Source: Paludibacter sp. (GTDB lineage: Bacteria > Bacteroidota > Bacteroidia > Bacteroidales > Paludibacteraceae). From it: a stretch of DNA of 14,852 nt. The stretch is taken from NCBI GenBank assembly GCA_009787075.1, contig WRGS01000213.1, positions 1 to 14,852 of the forward strand. Direction: 5' to 3'. Shown piece by piece: positions 1 through 7,219 of the stretch (positions are counted from its first letter, which is position 1; each line of letters begins with the position of its first letter). The notes beneath the pieces are model-generated. The model made no database searches and had not been told where the DNA came from. It saw nothing but the letters and a program-made list of their open reading frames with translations. The position numbers and the translations under genes were made by a program.

Positions 1-431
1 ACAAGTTTTTCAAAACTGCCCTCGCCGCGAATTTCATCGTGGAATTTGCCGAAACCGTCCAAACTCACCCAAATACTGTCGGCTTTGCAGTCGGAAAAAT
101 CCCTTTGCGCATTGGTGGTAACGGTGGTTGAATAAAAGCCGATTTTTTTTGCTAAATCAAGCAAATCGTTGAGATTTTTATCGCCGTCGTGCCACAAAGT
201 CGGCTCGCCGCCCTCAAAATCCACAAAACGCGCACCTTGCTTGTAGCAATATTTCAAATCGTCTTCGATTTGCACGTAACTCTTTGTAATTGAGTTGTTT
301 TTAGCATAAACGCAACAATGTTTGCATTTCAAATTACACTTATCGGTAATGAAAATCACCGAAACCAACGGAATTTTTTTGCCCAAAATTCGCGTTTTGA
401 AAAACCACAAAGGAAGATAAATGAATTTCAT
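1..431 (-). CDS. Radical SAM protein, N-terminal part (cut by window edge)
   Basis: The minus-strand frame opens with ATG at 429-431 and runs without a stop to the window edge, giving 143 residues. Residues 32-39 are CNLKCKHC, the CxxxCxxC motif that binds the [4Fe-4S] cluster of radical S-adenosylmethionine enzymes. GGEP at about 74-77 is the SAM-binding motif that follows it in this fold, and a VSLDG strand lies near 122-126, as in MoaA/SPASM-like members. The N-terminus is hydrophobic and basic (about residues 3-20) and could lie against the membrane. The substrate is unknown because the C-terminal part, where SPASM or other auxiliary-cluster cysteines would be, is outside the window. The start lies 5 nt downstream of the preceding ATPase stop, so the two are probably cotranscribed. 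The family is clear; the specific function is not. Confidence 0.85.
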   Translation of the reverse strand, partial: MKFIYLPLWFFKTRILGKKIPLVSVIFITDKCNLKCKHCCVYAKNNSITKSYVQIEDDLKYCYKQGARFVDFEGGEPTLWHDGDKNLNDLLDLAKKIGFYSTTVTTNAQRDFSDCKADSIWVSLDGFGKFHDEIRGEGSFEKL

Positions 432-436
432 ATTAA

Positions 437-1912
437 TTAACTATTATTAACAATCCAACTTCCGCTCTTGGTATTGGCAGTACGCGAAAGTTTTCCCTCT
501 TGTTTTAGTTGTCTGATATTTTTTTCAACGCCCGAAATACTCAATCCAATTATTTCGACAATTTCAGGAACAGAAATTTTTTCATTATTTTTTATCAATT
601 CTAAAATTTTTCCCCTACTTTTTTCTTTTATTTCCCTACTTATTCCCCTACTTATTCCCTTACTTTTTCCCATTGCCTTATCACTTACTTCTTCTTCAAG
701 CAGCCAATCCACCACGTTTAGTTTGCGAATACCCCCATAAACAGGGTTAAAATCCAAATCTGTCGTCAGCAAATATTTGGGGTTTGAGTCTTTGATTGCA
801 TTTAGCGGAGCGAGTTCACGCTCAAGCGTTTCGACGTTCATTGTACTCCAAGCCACCTGATAATAAGAGGTGTAGCCCTCGTGGTCTGTAACCACAAAGT
901 CCACTTCTTTATTGTCGATTTTGCCAACGTAAACATCTCTGTTTTTGCGCAATAATTCAAAATAAACGATATTTTCAAGCCAATGCGAAATATCTTTTTT
1001 CATATCGCGTTTCAACCGTACTTTACGAAAACAAGGGTCAACCAAGTAATATTTGTTCAAAGTTTTCAAAAGTTCCTTGCCTTTAATTTCGTAGCGCGGC
1101 ACTTTGTAAAGCAAAAACGCATCGCACATCGCATCTAAATATTTTGTAACTGTCTTATTATCAACGATTGTGCCGTGTGTGCGAAGGGTATTAGCGATTG
1201 AACGAGGCGAAACGTACGAGCCGACCGAATCAAATACAAAATCAATAATCTTATTGAAATCGTGCTTATCTTTGATGTTTAGCCGTTGAAAAATATCTTT
1301 CTCAACAATGGTATTGAGCACGCTTTTCATAAAATTATCTGCCTGCTCCTGACTAATACTTTTTTGGTTAAAGTATTCAGGCACAGCGCCTTCAGTGGTG
1401 TAATTCCTCAAACTTTCCATTTTTGACAAGTTTGAGGAATTGAGCAACATAAAGTCGTAATATTCAGCGAATTGCAACGGCAAAATAGATGTTTCGATAT
1501 ACCTGCCTGTAAGCAATGTAGCCAACTCGCCCGAAAGCAGATAAGCATTTGAACCTGTGATATATACATCGCAATTCTTTTTGATAAACAAACTGTCCAC
1601 AAGCCGCTGAAATTCCTTCACATTTTGAATTTCGTCAAGAAAAATATAATTCATCTTGTCGGCAACGAGTTTGTTTTTGATATGGGTATGAATTTGAAAA
1701 ATATCGCCAAGAGCCAGCGTATCCAAATCTTCAAAGTTATAAAATTGAATTTGCTCCTGTACGATGCCGTTTTGCAGCAGTTCGTCAACAAACATCTGCA
1801 AGAGCGTCGATTTCCCGCAACGCCGCACACCTGTAATGACCTTGATTATATTTTGGTCTTTCAGGTTACGAAGTATCCGCATATATTGCTTGCGTTCAAT
1901 CAGTTGTTTCAT
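437..1912 (-). CDS. AAA_14/DUF4143 ATPase with C-terminal winged helix
   Basis: This 491-residue protein has the layout of the large prokaryotic AAA_14-DUF4143 ATPase family. Walker A is GVRRCGKST at 28-36, Walker B is YIFLDEIQ at 89-96, the sensor-like ITGSNA is at 118-123, and GRY is at 136-138. The DUF4143 part (about 200-400) contains a PD-(D/E)xK-like pattern: E313/E319, then EVDFV at 336-340 and YQVAW at 351-355. Whether it cuts DNA is unknown. After DUF4143 come a basic repetitive linker (about 414-435) and a winged helix (about 436-488), with the turn GLSISGVEKNIRQLKQEGKLSR typical of AlbA_2/Fic-associated regulators. Family functions are poorly defined, and DNA-linked or toxin-antitoxin-like roles have been suggested. 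A TACTTTTG -7 element sits 22 nt upstream of ATG. It probably forms a transcription unit with the radical SAM gene. Confidence 0.85.
   Translation of the reverse strand: MKQLIERKQYMRILRNLKDQNIIKVITGVRRCGKSTLLQMFVDELLQNGIVQEQIQFYNFEDLDTLALGDIFQIHTHIKNKLVADKMNYIFLDEIQNVKEFQRLVDSLFIKKNCDVYITGSNAYLLSGELATLLTGRYIETSILPLQFAEYYDFMLLNSSNLSKMESLRNYTTEGAVPEYFNQKSISQEQADNFMKSVLNTIVEKDIFQRLNIKDKHDFNKIIDFVFDSVGSYVSPRSIANTLRTHGTIVDNKTVTKYLDAMCDAFLLYKVPRYEIKGKELLKTLNKYYLVDPCFRKVRLKRDMKKDISHWLENIVYFELLRKNRDVYVGKIDNKEVDFVVTDHEGYTSYYQVAWSTMNVETLERELAPLNAIKDSNPKYLLTTDLDFNPVYGGIRKLNVVDWLLEEEVSDKAMGKSKGISRGISREIKEKSRGKILELIKNNEKISVPEIVEIIGLSISGVEKNIRQLKQEGKLSRTANTKSGSWIVNNS
610..666 (-). repeat. Imperfect 12-nt tandem repeat in the ATPase linker
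   Basis: Three adjacent 12-nt units of the form ttcccctactta (plus strand) lie at 631-642, 643-654 and 655-666, and a detached fourth copy at 610-621. On the coding strand they encode repeating tetrapeptides, SKGI-SRGI-SREI and then KSRG (residues about 417-434). They join the DUF4143 region to the winged helix. The unit length is a multiple of three, so gain or loss of units changes linker length without breaking the frame. Confidence 0.7.
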
Positions 1913-1934
1913 TTTATGTCTAAATTCTAAAATA

Positions 1935-1942
1935 CAAAAGTA
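1935..1942 (-). promoter_or_regulatory. Bacteroidota -7 element for the ATPase gene
   Basis: Read on the minus strand this is TACTTTTG, a full match to TAnnTTTG, 22 nt before the ATPase ATG. It lies in the 39-nt gap after the prenyltransferase stop, so the ATPase can be transcribed independently of the upstream gene. A TTGC-like -33 element falls near 1961-1964, but this is a weak match. Confidence 0.5.
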
Positions 1943-1951
1943 CTATATTTT

Positions 1952-2953
1952 TCACGGATTGCAATTCACAAACTGCAAAACAATAATTACCAAACAAAAA
2001 AACGAAATCAAATTTCGCGCCGTAAGCCAGCGTATCATAAACCACTCAATTTTGTATTCTTTAATTTTTTCCCATTGATTGAACGGTCCGAGCCAAAATT
2101 TCGGCGTAAATTGCTTGTCGGGCTTTTTTACAAAATCAACCATCATTTTAAATAGCGTAATCGCCATTGGTAAAAGCAAAAACACAAACAGATATTTTAT
2201 TCCGCAAATTTTAAAAAATATTCCTATTAAAATTGACAAAAACGGAACAAAAATCACAAAAAACAACAAAACCAACATCGTTTTTTGATTGTTCAAAAGC
2301 ACAGCCAATGTGCGTTTACCAACGGTTTTATCTGGTATAAAATCGAGGATAGAGTGAATATAAACTATATTCATTACTAATAATCCTACCGGCAACGAAA
2401 GCAAAAAAAGTTCCTTTGAAAATTCGCCGCAAGCCGCAAAACCCACACCAATCATATTGAGGCAGCCAAACACAATGCAAATGACCACTTCGCCCAAACC
2501 GTGATAACTCAACCGCAACGGCGGCGCAGAATATTGAATGCCGATGACGGCGGTAATAGCGGCGATGTAGAAAATATTTATTCCACGAAACCAAAGAATT
2601 ATCCCACCAATAAACATTGCAATTCCGCAAAAAACGCAGCACGCCGCAAGCAATTGATTTTCGGTTGCTGCACCTGATGTCAGGTAAGGGGTTTTGCCGA
2701 TTCTTGCTCTCATTCCTGTATGAACAAGTTCCTCACGGTAGGTTTGTTTTTTCTTTTTTGTGTCGAAAAAATCGTCAAAAAGATTGATGCCGAGATGCGC
2801 AAAAGCCACACCAAGCACAGCCAAAATGGCAAGCCGCCAATCAAAACCTTTGGAGTGAATTGACAAAAACACAGCCGTCAAAGCAGGTAAAATGCTTTGC
2901 GGTAATGCCGTTGGGCGAGAATTGTCGAGCCAAAAAGTTATTTTATTTTTCAT
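1952..2953 (-). CDS. UbiA-family polyprenyltransferase (MenA-like)
   Basis: A 333-residue integral membrane protein with about eight hydrophobic helices. UbiA-family enzymes transfer a polyprenyl chain from its diphosphate to an acceptor such as 1,4-dihydroxynaphthoate, 4-hydroxybenzoate or a porphyrin. Both Mg-diphosphate-binding aspartate motifs are present: NLFDDFFD at 57-64 (NxxDDxxD) and DFIPD at 204-208, followed by KTVGKRT. A YSAPPLRLSYHGLGE stretch (about 141-155) matches the loop after helix 4 in MenA-like members. Menaquinone synthesis is the most likely pathway for an anaerobic Bacteroidota, but no other men gene is visible and the acceptor cannot be read from the sequence. The ATG at 2953 is preceded by a TACCTTTG -7 element. 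The gene is divergent from the DUF4922-type gene. Confidence 0.82.
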   Translation of the reverse strand: MKNKITFWLDNSRPTALPQSILPALTAVFLSIHSKGFDWRLAILAVLGVAFAHLGINLFDDFFDTKKKKQTYREELVHTGMRARIGKTPYLTSGAATENQLLAACCVFCGIAMFIGGIILWFRGINIFYIAAITAVIGIQYSAPPLRLSYHGLGEVVICIVFGCLNMIGVGFAACGEFSKELFLLSLPVGLLVMNIVYIHSILDFIPDKTVGKRTLAVLLNNQKTMLVLLFFVIFVPFLSILIGIFFKICGIKYLFVFLLLPMAITLFKMMVDFVKKPDKQFTPKFWLGPFNQWEKIKEYKIEWFMIRWLTARNLISFFCLVIIVLQFVNCNP

Positions 2954-2979
2954 TAAATTAATAAAATGTTTACGAAATG

Positions 2980-2987
2980 CAAAGGTA
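2980..2987 (-). promoter_or_regulatory. -7 element for the UbiA-family gene
   Basis: Minus-strand TACCTTTG matches the Bacteroidota TAnnTTTG consensus exactly and ends 26 nt before the prenyltransferase ATG. No clear TTTG -33 element is seen at the usual spacing. Confidence 0.5.
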
Positions 2988-3001
2988 TAAAAAAAATATT
3001 T

Positions 3002-3009
3002 TATCTTTG
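3002..3009 (+). promoter_or_regulatory. -7 element for the DUF4922-type gene
   Basis: Plus-strand TATCTTTG matches TAnnTTTG and lies 60 nt before the ATG at 3070. It is only 14 bp from the opposite-strand -7 box of the divergent prenyltransferase gene, so the two promoters overlap face to face. A conserved -33 TTTG is not evident. Confidence 0.5.
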
Positions 3010-3069
3010 CAGCATAATTTAAAATATTGGATTTTGCTGTAAAGCCGTAAGATTTTTTGCTTATAAAAA

Positions 3070-3960
3070 ATGAACTCTCTAAATATCAAAGCATTAACGC
3101 TTTTGCAATCGGAACTTGAAACTTGGGATACCGCACGTGAAAATTTCGAGAATTTAAAAAACATTGAAATCAAATCGCTTGATTTTGAAGGTTTTAGCAT
3201 CGAAGTGCATTTTAATCAATCACGAGTGCGGTCGGCGGCGGCAAAACTTGATGAAAAAAGTATTTCTGCGCGTCAGTGTTTTCTTTGTTCTGAAAATCGC
3301 CCGTCTGTGCAACGCAGCATCAATTGCGGGCATTTTGAACTTTTAGTAAACCCCTACCCTATTTTTCCGCAGCATTTTACTGTGGCTTCAAAGCAGCACG
3401 AATTGCAGGCAATTGACGGTTATTTTTCCGATTTTATGCATTTTACAAAAGAACTTTCGGACTTTGTAGTATTTTTCAATGCCGCAGGTTGCGGGGCATC
3501 TGCACCCGATCATTTGCACTTTCAAGCAGGAACAAAAAATTTTTTGCCTTTAATTAAAGATTATAAAAATTTAAAACAAAAAAACGCCGAATTGATTTTT
3601 CATAAAAATAATTTTGAAATATTTTTACTTAAAAATTATTTGCGGAAAGTATTTTGCATTGAAACGCCAAATATCGAAAGTGCAGAGCAAGCATTTGATT
3701 TTCTGACAAATAACTACCCGATTGATAAAAATAAAATCAATCTTGTTGCATCCTTTGAAAGCGAGAAATTCTTTGTTTTTGTTTTTCCGCGCCGCACATT
3801 TCGTCCCAAACAGTTTTTTGCCGAAAACGAAGCTGATCGGCTGCTTATCAGCCCAGGAAGCGTTGAAATGAGCGGAATACTGATTACTCCAATTAAAGAG
3901 CATTTTGATAAAATTACAAAAAACGATATTATAAGTATTTATGAGCAAGTCAGCGCTTAA
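3070..3960 (+). CDS. DUF4922-type HIT-superfamily nucleotidyltransferase/phosphorylase
   Basis: A 296-residue soluble protein. Residues 147-154 (DHLHFQAG) contain the HxHxQ active-site triad of the GalT/Ap4A-phosphorylase/GDP-hexose-phosphorylase branch of the HIT superfamily, where the middle histidine (H150) forms the nucleotidyl intermediate. C70 and C73 (CFLC followed by ENRP) correspond in position to the zinc-binding cysteine pair of GalT, and VNPYPIFPQHFTVAS at 93-107 is the typical strand-loop before the active site. A later FPRRTFRPKQFF segment (239-250) and SPGSVEMSG (261-269) are characteristic of the C-terminal lobe of the Bacteroidota DUF4922 group. By family it should move a nucleotidyl group between a nucleotide or sugar nucleotide and phosphate or a sugar phosphate; the exact substrate cannot be read. 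It has its own promoter and is convergent with the TolC remnant 21 nt downstream. Confidence 0.68.
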   Translation: MNSLNIKALTLLQSELETWDTARENFENLKNIEIKSLDFEGFSIEVHFNQSRVRSAAAKLDEKSISARQCFLCSENRPSVQRSINCGHFELLVNPYPIFPQHFTVASKQHELQAIDGYFSDFMHFTKELSDFVVFFNAAGCGASAPDHLHFQAGTKNFLPLIKDYKNLKQKNAELIFHKNNFEIFLLKNYLRKVFCIETPNIESAEQAFDFLTNNYPIDKNKINLVASFESEKFFVFVFPRRTFRPKQFFAENEADRLLISPGSVEMSGILITPIKEHFDKITKNDIISIYEQVSA

Positions 3961-3981
3961 TGTTTTTCACTAATTTGCACA

Positions 3982-4872
3982 TTAATAAATCATTTCGCCT
4001 ATTGCTATTTTTAATTTAAGAAGATTTAAAGTATAATCAATCTGCGATTTGTAAAGCGATAATTGACTGTTGCACCTTTTTCTGTGCAATTTTCAATTCA
4101 ATTCTATTGTAATATGCCGTTTGTATAAGGTTATCAATCGAATTTACAGGACACTCTGCGTTTATTTCTGCTTTTACGGATAAATTTTTCGCTTTGCTGG
4201 CGACCCAAAAACGAATTTAATCGGCTTTTTTGCGCTGCCAACGATATTTCAATATCAGTTTTTTGATTTTCGACATTGGAAATGCGCACCTGCGTAGTCA
4301 ATATGGCATATTCGGTAACCGTTCCTGCTGCAAGTTTCTTTCTGATAAAATCCAAATGTTCATTAAGCGAGGCAAGTTCTTCATTTTTTATTTTCAATGC
4401 CTTTTGCAAAAAAGCGATGTTGTAAAATGTTTCTGTCACTGCAAGCGAAATTTGCTGTTTGGTTTGTTCAAGAGATAATTCATCATTTTTTTTACTGTTT
4501 TGTTGAATATTTTTGTTCTTCGCCATGCGTCCAAAGTTATAAATCAACTGATTGACATTCAACGAAAGAGCATAATTGTCGGCAACCGACATTTGCCTGA
4601 CTCCCACGCCCAAAGCCGAAAGGTCAAAGGTTGTTACAGGCGCAATGTGCGCATATTGTCCGCTGATATTTACGTCAGGATAATGGCGGTTTTTGCTAAA
4701 TTGACGTTTGCCTGAGCGGCATCAACATCTTTTTGCGCCTTAATTATTGCAGGATAATTATTAATAACCTGCTTGGCAACCGCTGAAAACGACAAAGAAT
4801 CGCCAGAAAAATTTGTATTTTGCGCCCTGCCAAAAGCGGCAGTAAAAAGAATCAATGCTAATTTAAATACAT
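3982..4872 (-). pseudogene. Decayed TolC-family outer-membrane efflux protein
   Basis: Three frames together spell a TolC protein. The 5' piece has a signal-like LALILFTAAFGRAQ, then SLSFSAVAKQVINNYPAIIKAQ. The middle piece, after a one-base break near 4683-4692, continues HYPDVNISGQYAHIAPV through LNVNQLIYNFGR to FLGRQQSE. After a break at the T5 run 4185-4189 the reading becomes NLSVKAEINAECPVN and AYYNRIELKIAQKKVQQ. A last shift near 4060-4070 gives SLYKSQIDYTLNLLK and ends AIGEMIY at 3982. The repaired product is only about 290 residues; family members are usually 420-480, and most of the second half is missing between the start-of-repeat segment and the C-terminal segment. The apparent original ATG (4870-4872) is also out of frame with the signal peptide; a TTG-led frame extends to 4966. 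No RND pump or adaptor gene is nearby. Confidence 0.8.
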
Positions 4873-4997
4873 AAAGATTTTCCCTGCCATAATGGCAAAA
4901 ACCAAATTCTTTTTTTATTGAAATTGTGTATGTTTTTTTCCTGCTATAAACCCATATAATTTGCAATTTTTCTGTTTATTATTTGGATAAAAAATCG

Positions 4998-5005
4998 TAT
5001 TTTTG
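4998..5005 (+). promoter_or_regulatory. -7 element for the acyl-CoA ligase gene
   Basis: TATTTTTG matches TAnnTTTG. It overlaps the TTG at 5003 that an ORF finder could take as a start, so that TTG is probably promoter, and translation more likely begins at the ATG at 5048. A TTTG occurs at 4982-4985, but the 12-nt spacing is shorter than the usual 19-21. Confidence 0.5.
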
Positions 5006-5047
5006 CACTATAAATTAATTCATTTTACAGAAATTTTTTCTAATACA

Positions 5048-7123
5048 ATGATAAATCCAAAACTTCTTAATCCTCAATCAATCGCAGTAATTGGATCTTC
5101 AAATGATGTTACAAAACCGGGCGGAAAGGTTTTGAAAAATCTTTTGAATTCCAATTTTAAAGGAAAAATTTATGCGGTAAATCCAAAAGAAACCGAAGTT
5201 CAAGGCATTAAATGCTTTGCAAAAGTTGATGATTTGCCGCCAACCGATTGCGCTATTCTTGCTGTGGCGGCAAAATATTGCCCCGAAACAGTCGAAATTC
5301 TTGCAAATAATAAATCAACAGGCGGTTTTATTATTCTTTCGGCGGGTTTTTCGGAAGAAAGCCCACAAGGTGCAGAATTGGAACAACGCATTGTGCGCAC
5401 TATTGATGCTGTTGGCGGAAGTTTGATTGGCGCTAATTGTACGGGATTTCTCAACACAAATTATTGCGGCGCATTTGACGAGCCGATTCCGCCATTAAAT
5501 CCGCGCGGAGTAGAATTTATTACAGGTTCAGGCGCAACGGCGGTATTTATTAAGGAATATGGAATTTCCAACGGATTGACTTTTAATAGCGTATGGGCGG
5601 TTGGCAATTCTTCGCAAACAGGAATTGAAGATGTTTTGGAACATTTGGATTTCACTTTTAATCCTCAAACCAGCAGCCGCGTTATCATGCTTTATATGGA
5701 AACCATTCGCAAGCCGCAAAAATTGTTGCAACACGCTGCCTCGCTGATAAATAAGGGCTGTCGGATTGCCGCAATAAAATCGGGCAATTCCGAAGCAGGC
5801 AGCCGCGCCGCTTCTTCTCACACAGGTGCGATGGCAAGTTCCGATGCAGCTGTTGATGCGCTTTTTCGTAAAGCGGGCATCGTGCGCTGCTACAGCCGCG
5901 AAGAACTTACAACCGTTTGCTCGGTTTTTATGTTCCCAGAATTGCAAGGCAAAAACATTGCAATTATTACTCACGCGGGCGGTCCTGCGGTTATGCTGAC
6001 GGACGTTTTGGCAAATAACGGACTGCAAGTTCCGCATATTGAAGGAGCAAAAGCAGATGAATTGCTCGGCAAACTTTTTGCAGGTTCGTCGGTTGGCAAT
6101 CCGATTGATTTCCTTGCAACAGGAACAGCCGAGCAGTTAGGAACTATCATTGATTATTGTGAAAATGAATTTCAAAATATTGATGCAATGGTAGTTATCT
6201 TCGGCTCGCCCGGACTTTTTGCAAATTGGGAAGTGTATAAAGTTTTGGACGAAAAAATTAAAAGATGTAAAAAACCGATTTTTCCTGTTCTGCCGTCAAT
6301 TATTAATGTAAAAGACGAAATTCACGATTTTATTTTTAATAAAAAAAATATAAACTTTCCTGAAGAATGCGTGCTTGGCAATGCTTTGGCTAAGATTATG
6401 AATACGCCAAAGCCGCAACCAATCGCGCCAATTCAGCCAAAAATTAATTTTGAAAAAATTAGAGATGTAATTGCAAAAGCGCAGAACGGTTATTTGAAAA
6501 ATGAAGAAATTTCTGAACTGCTCGCCGCTGCAAGCATTGAACAAAAACCTGAAAAAGTTGTGAAAAACGTTGATGATGCACTTGATTTTGTACGAAAAAT
6601 CGGTTTTCCTGTTGTGATGAAAGTAGTTGGTCCGTTGCACAAATCTGATGTCGGAGGTGTAGTTCTCAATGTAAAAGACGAACAAACTGTATGCAAAGAA
6701 TTTGCTCGCTTAATGCAAATACCTGATACTTATGCAGTTGAGATTGACAAAATGCTTTTCGGCACAGAACTTTTTGCAGGTGTAAAACGCGAAAAGCCTT
6801 TCGGACATCAACTTTTATTCGGACTTGGCGGAATTTTTGTTGAAGTTGTTAAAGACATTCAAAGTACGCTCGCCCCTGCGGGCAAAGACGAGGCGCTTTC
6901 TCTGATAAAAAAATTGCGCGGGTATAAAATTTTTCAGGGCATACGCGGACAAACTCCCATAAATGAACAACTTTTTGCAGAAATTATTACACGTATTTCT
7001 GCGCTTGTACAAGCCGCTCCCGAAATTGTAGAAATGGATTTAAACCCGTTAATTGCAAATTCACAAGGAATTATAGCAGTTGATGCACGCATCAGAATAG
7101 AATATTTATCAATTTTTTTATAA
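5048..7123 (+). CDS. ADP-forming acetate--CoA ligase (fused alpha-beta)
   Basis: A 691-residue cytosolic enzyme that interconverts acyl-CoA, ADP and phosphate with a free acid, CoA and ATP, making ATP at the end of fermentation. The order is: CoA-binding Rossmann domain (about 6-130, starting SIAVIGSS), two succinyl-CoA-ligase-like domains (about 140-450) and an ATP-grasp domain (about 470-685). The phosphohistidine of the alpha part is H258 in SSHTGAMASSDAAVDALFRK. The second relay histidine, in the ATP-grasp LHKSDVGGV motif, is H531. EMDLNPLI near 662-669 is the typical Mg/ATP site. The length equals that of single-chain family members. The ATG at 5048 (MINPKLLNPQSIAVIG) aligns with family starts; the upstream TTG at 5003 lies inside the promoter. 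The last codons and the stop lie in a perfect palindrome. The acid used (acetate or branched/aryl acids) cannot be told from sequence. Confidence 0.9.
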   Translation: MINPKLLNPQSIAVIGSSNDVTKPGGKVLKNLLNSNFKGKIYAVNPKETEVQGIKCFAKVDDLPPTDCAILAVAAKYCPETVEILANNKSTGGFIILSAGFSEESPQGAELEQRIVRTIDAVGGSLIGANCTGFLNTNYCGAFDEPIPPLNPRGVEFITGSGATAVFIKEYGISNGLTFNSVWAVGNSSQTGIEDVLEHLDFTFNPQTSSRVIMLYMETIRKPQKLLQHAASLINKGCRIAAIKSGNSEAGSRAASSHTGAMASSDAAVDALFRKAGIVRCYSREELTTVCSVFMFPELQGKNIAIITHAGGPAVMLTDVLANNGLQVPHIEGAKADELLGKLFAGSSVGNPIDFLATGTAEQLGTIIDYCENEFQNIDAMVVIFGSPGLFANWEVYKVLDEKIKRCKKPIFPVLPSIINVKDEIHDFIFNKKNINFPEECVLGNALAKIMNTPKPQPIAPIQPKINFEKIRDVIAKAQNGYLKNEEISELLAAASIEQKPEKVVKNVDDALDFVRKIGFPVVMKVVGPLHKSDVGGVVLNVKDEQTVCKEFARLMQIPDTYAVEIDKMLFGTELFAGVKREKPFGHQLLFGLGGIFVEVVKDIQSTLAPAGKDEALSLIKKLRGYKIFQGIRGQTPINEQLFAEIITRISALVQAAPEIVEMDLNPLIANSQGIIAVDARIRIEYLSIFL

Positions 7124-7140
7124 AAAAATTGATAAATATT
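7101..7140 (+). terminator. Perfect 40-bp A/T palindrome at the end of the ligase gene
   Basis: The 20 bases at 7101-7120 are the exact reverse complement of 7121-7140, with no spacer. The left arm codes the final residues EYLSIFL and the TAA stop begins the right arm. Each arm has one seven-base A or T run, so a transcript would form a long A-U hairpin ending in U-rich sequence in either direction. It probably acts as terminator and 3'-end stabiliser. A binding site for a dimeric protein or a cruciform is possible. Confidence 0.6.
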
Positions 7141-7162
7141 TTTATAATTCAAAAATAATTAC

Positions 7163-7170
7163 TACCTTTG
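7163..7170 (+). promoter_or_regulatory. -7 element for the small membrane protein gene
   Basis: TACCTTTG is an exact TAnnTTTG match, 49 nt before the ATG at 7220. The expected -33 position (about 7139-7143) falls at the right edge of the 40-bp palindrome, where only a T-rich partial match is seen. Confidence 0.55.
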
Positions 7171-7219
7171 CAAAAAATTTTTTATAAAACAAACTTTTAA
7201 TAAAAAACAACAAAATACA

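Noticed and set aside
468..740. Plus-strand frame of 90 codons with a hydrophobic LLIPLLIPLLF repeat
   Set aside because: It lies antisense within the ATPase gene, and its repeat is simply the other strand of the 12-nt linker repeat.
1625..2078. Overlapping plus-strand frames across the ATPase and prenyltransferase junction
   Set aside because: They are antisense to the Walker A/B region and to the end of the UbiA-like gene, with no promoter or domain of their own.
4134..4613. A separate 159-residue protein
   Set aside because: It is the middle of the frameshifted TolC gene. It starts at a TTG inside the conserved barrel/helix region and ends at a stop reached only after a frame break.
5528..6037. 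Minus-strand frame of 169 codons opposite the acyl-CoA ligase
   Set aside because: The plus strand here encodes a fully conserved enzyme with both catalytic histidines. The antisense frame has no recognisable motif and is rich in His, Asn, Cys and Arg, as expected of a shadow.
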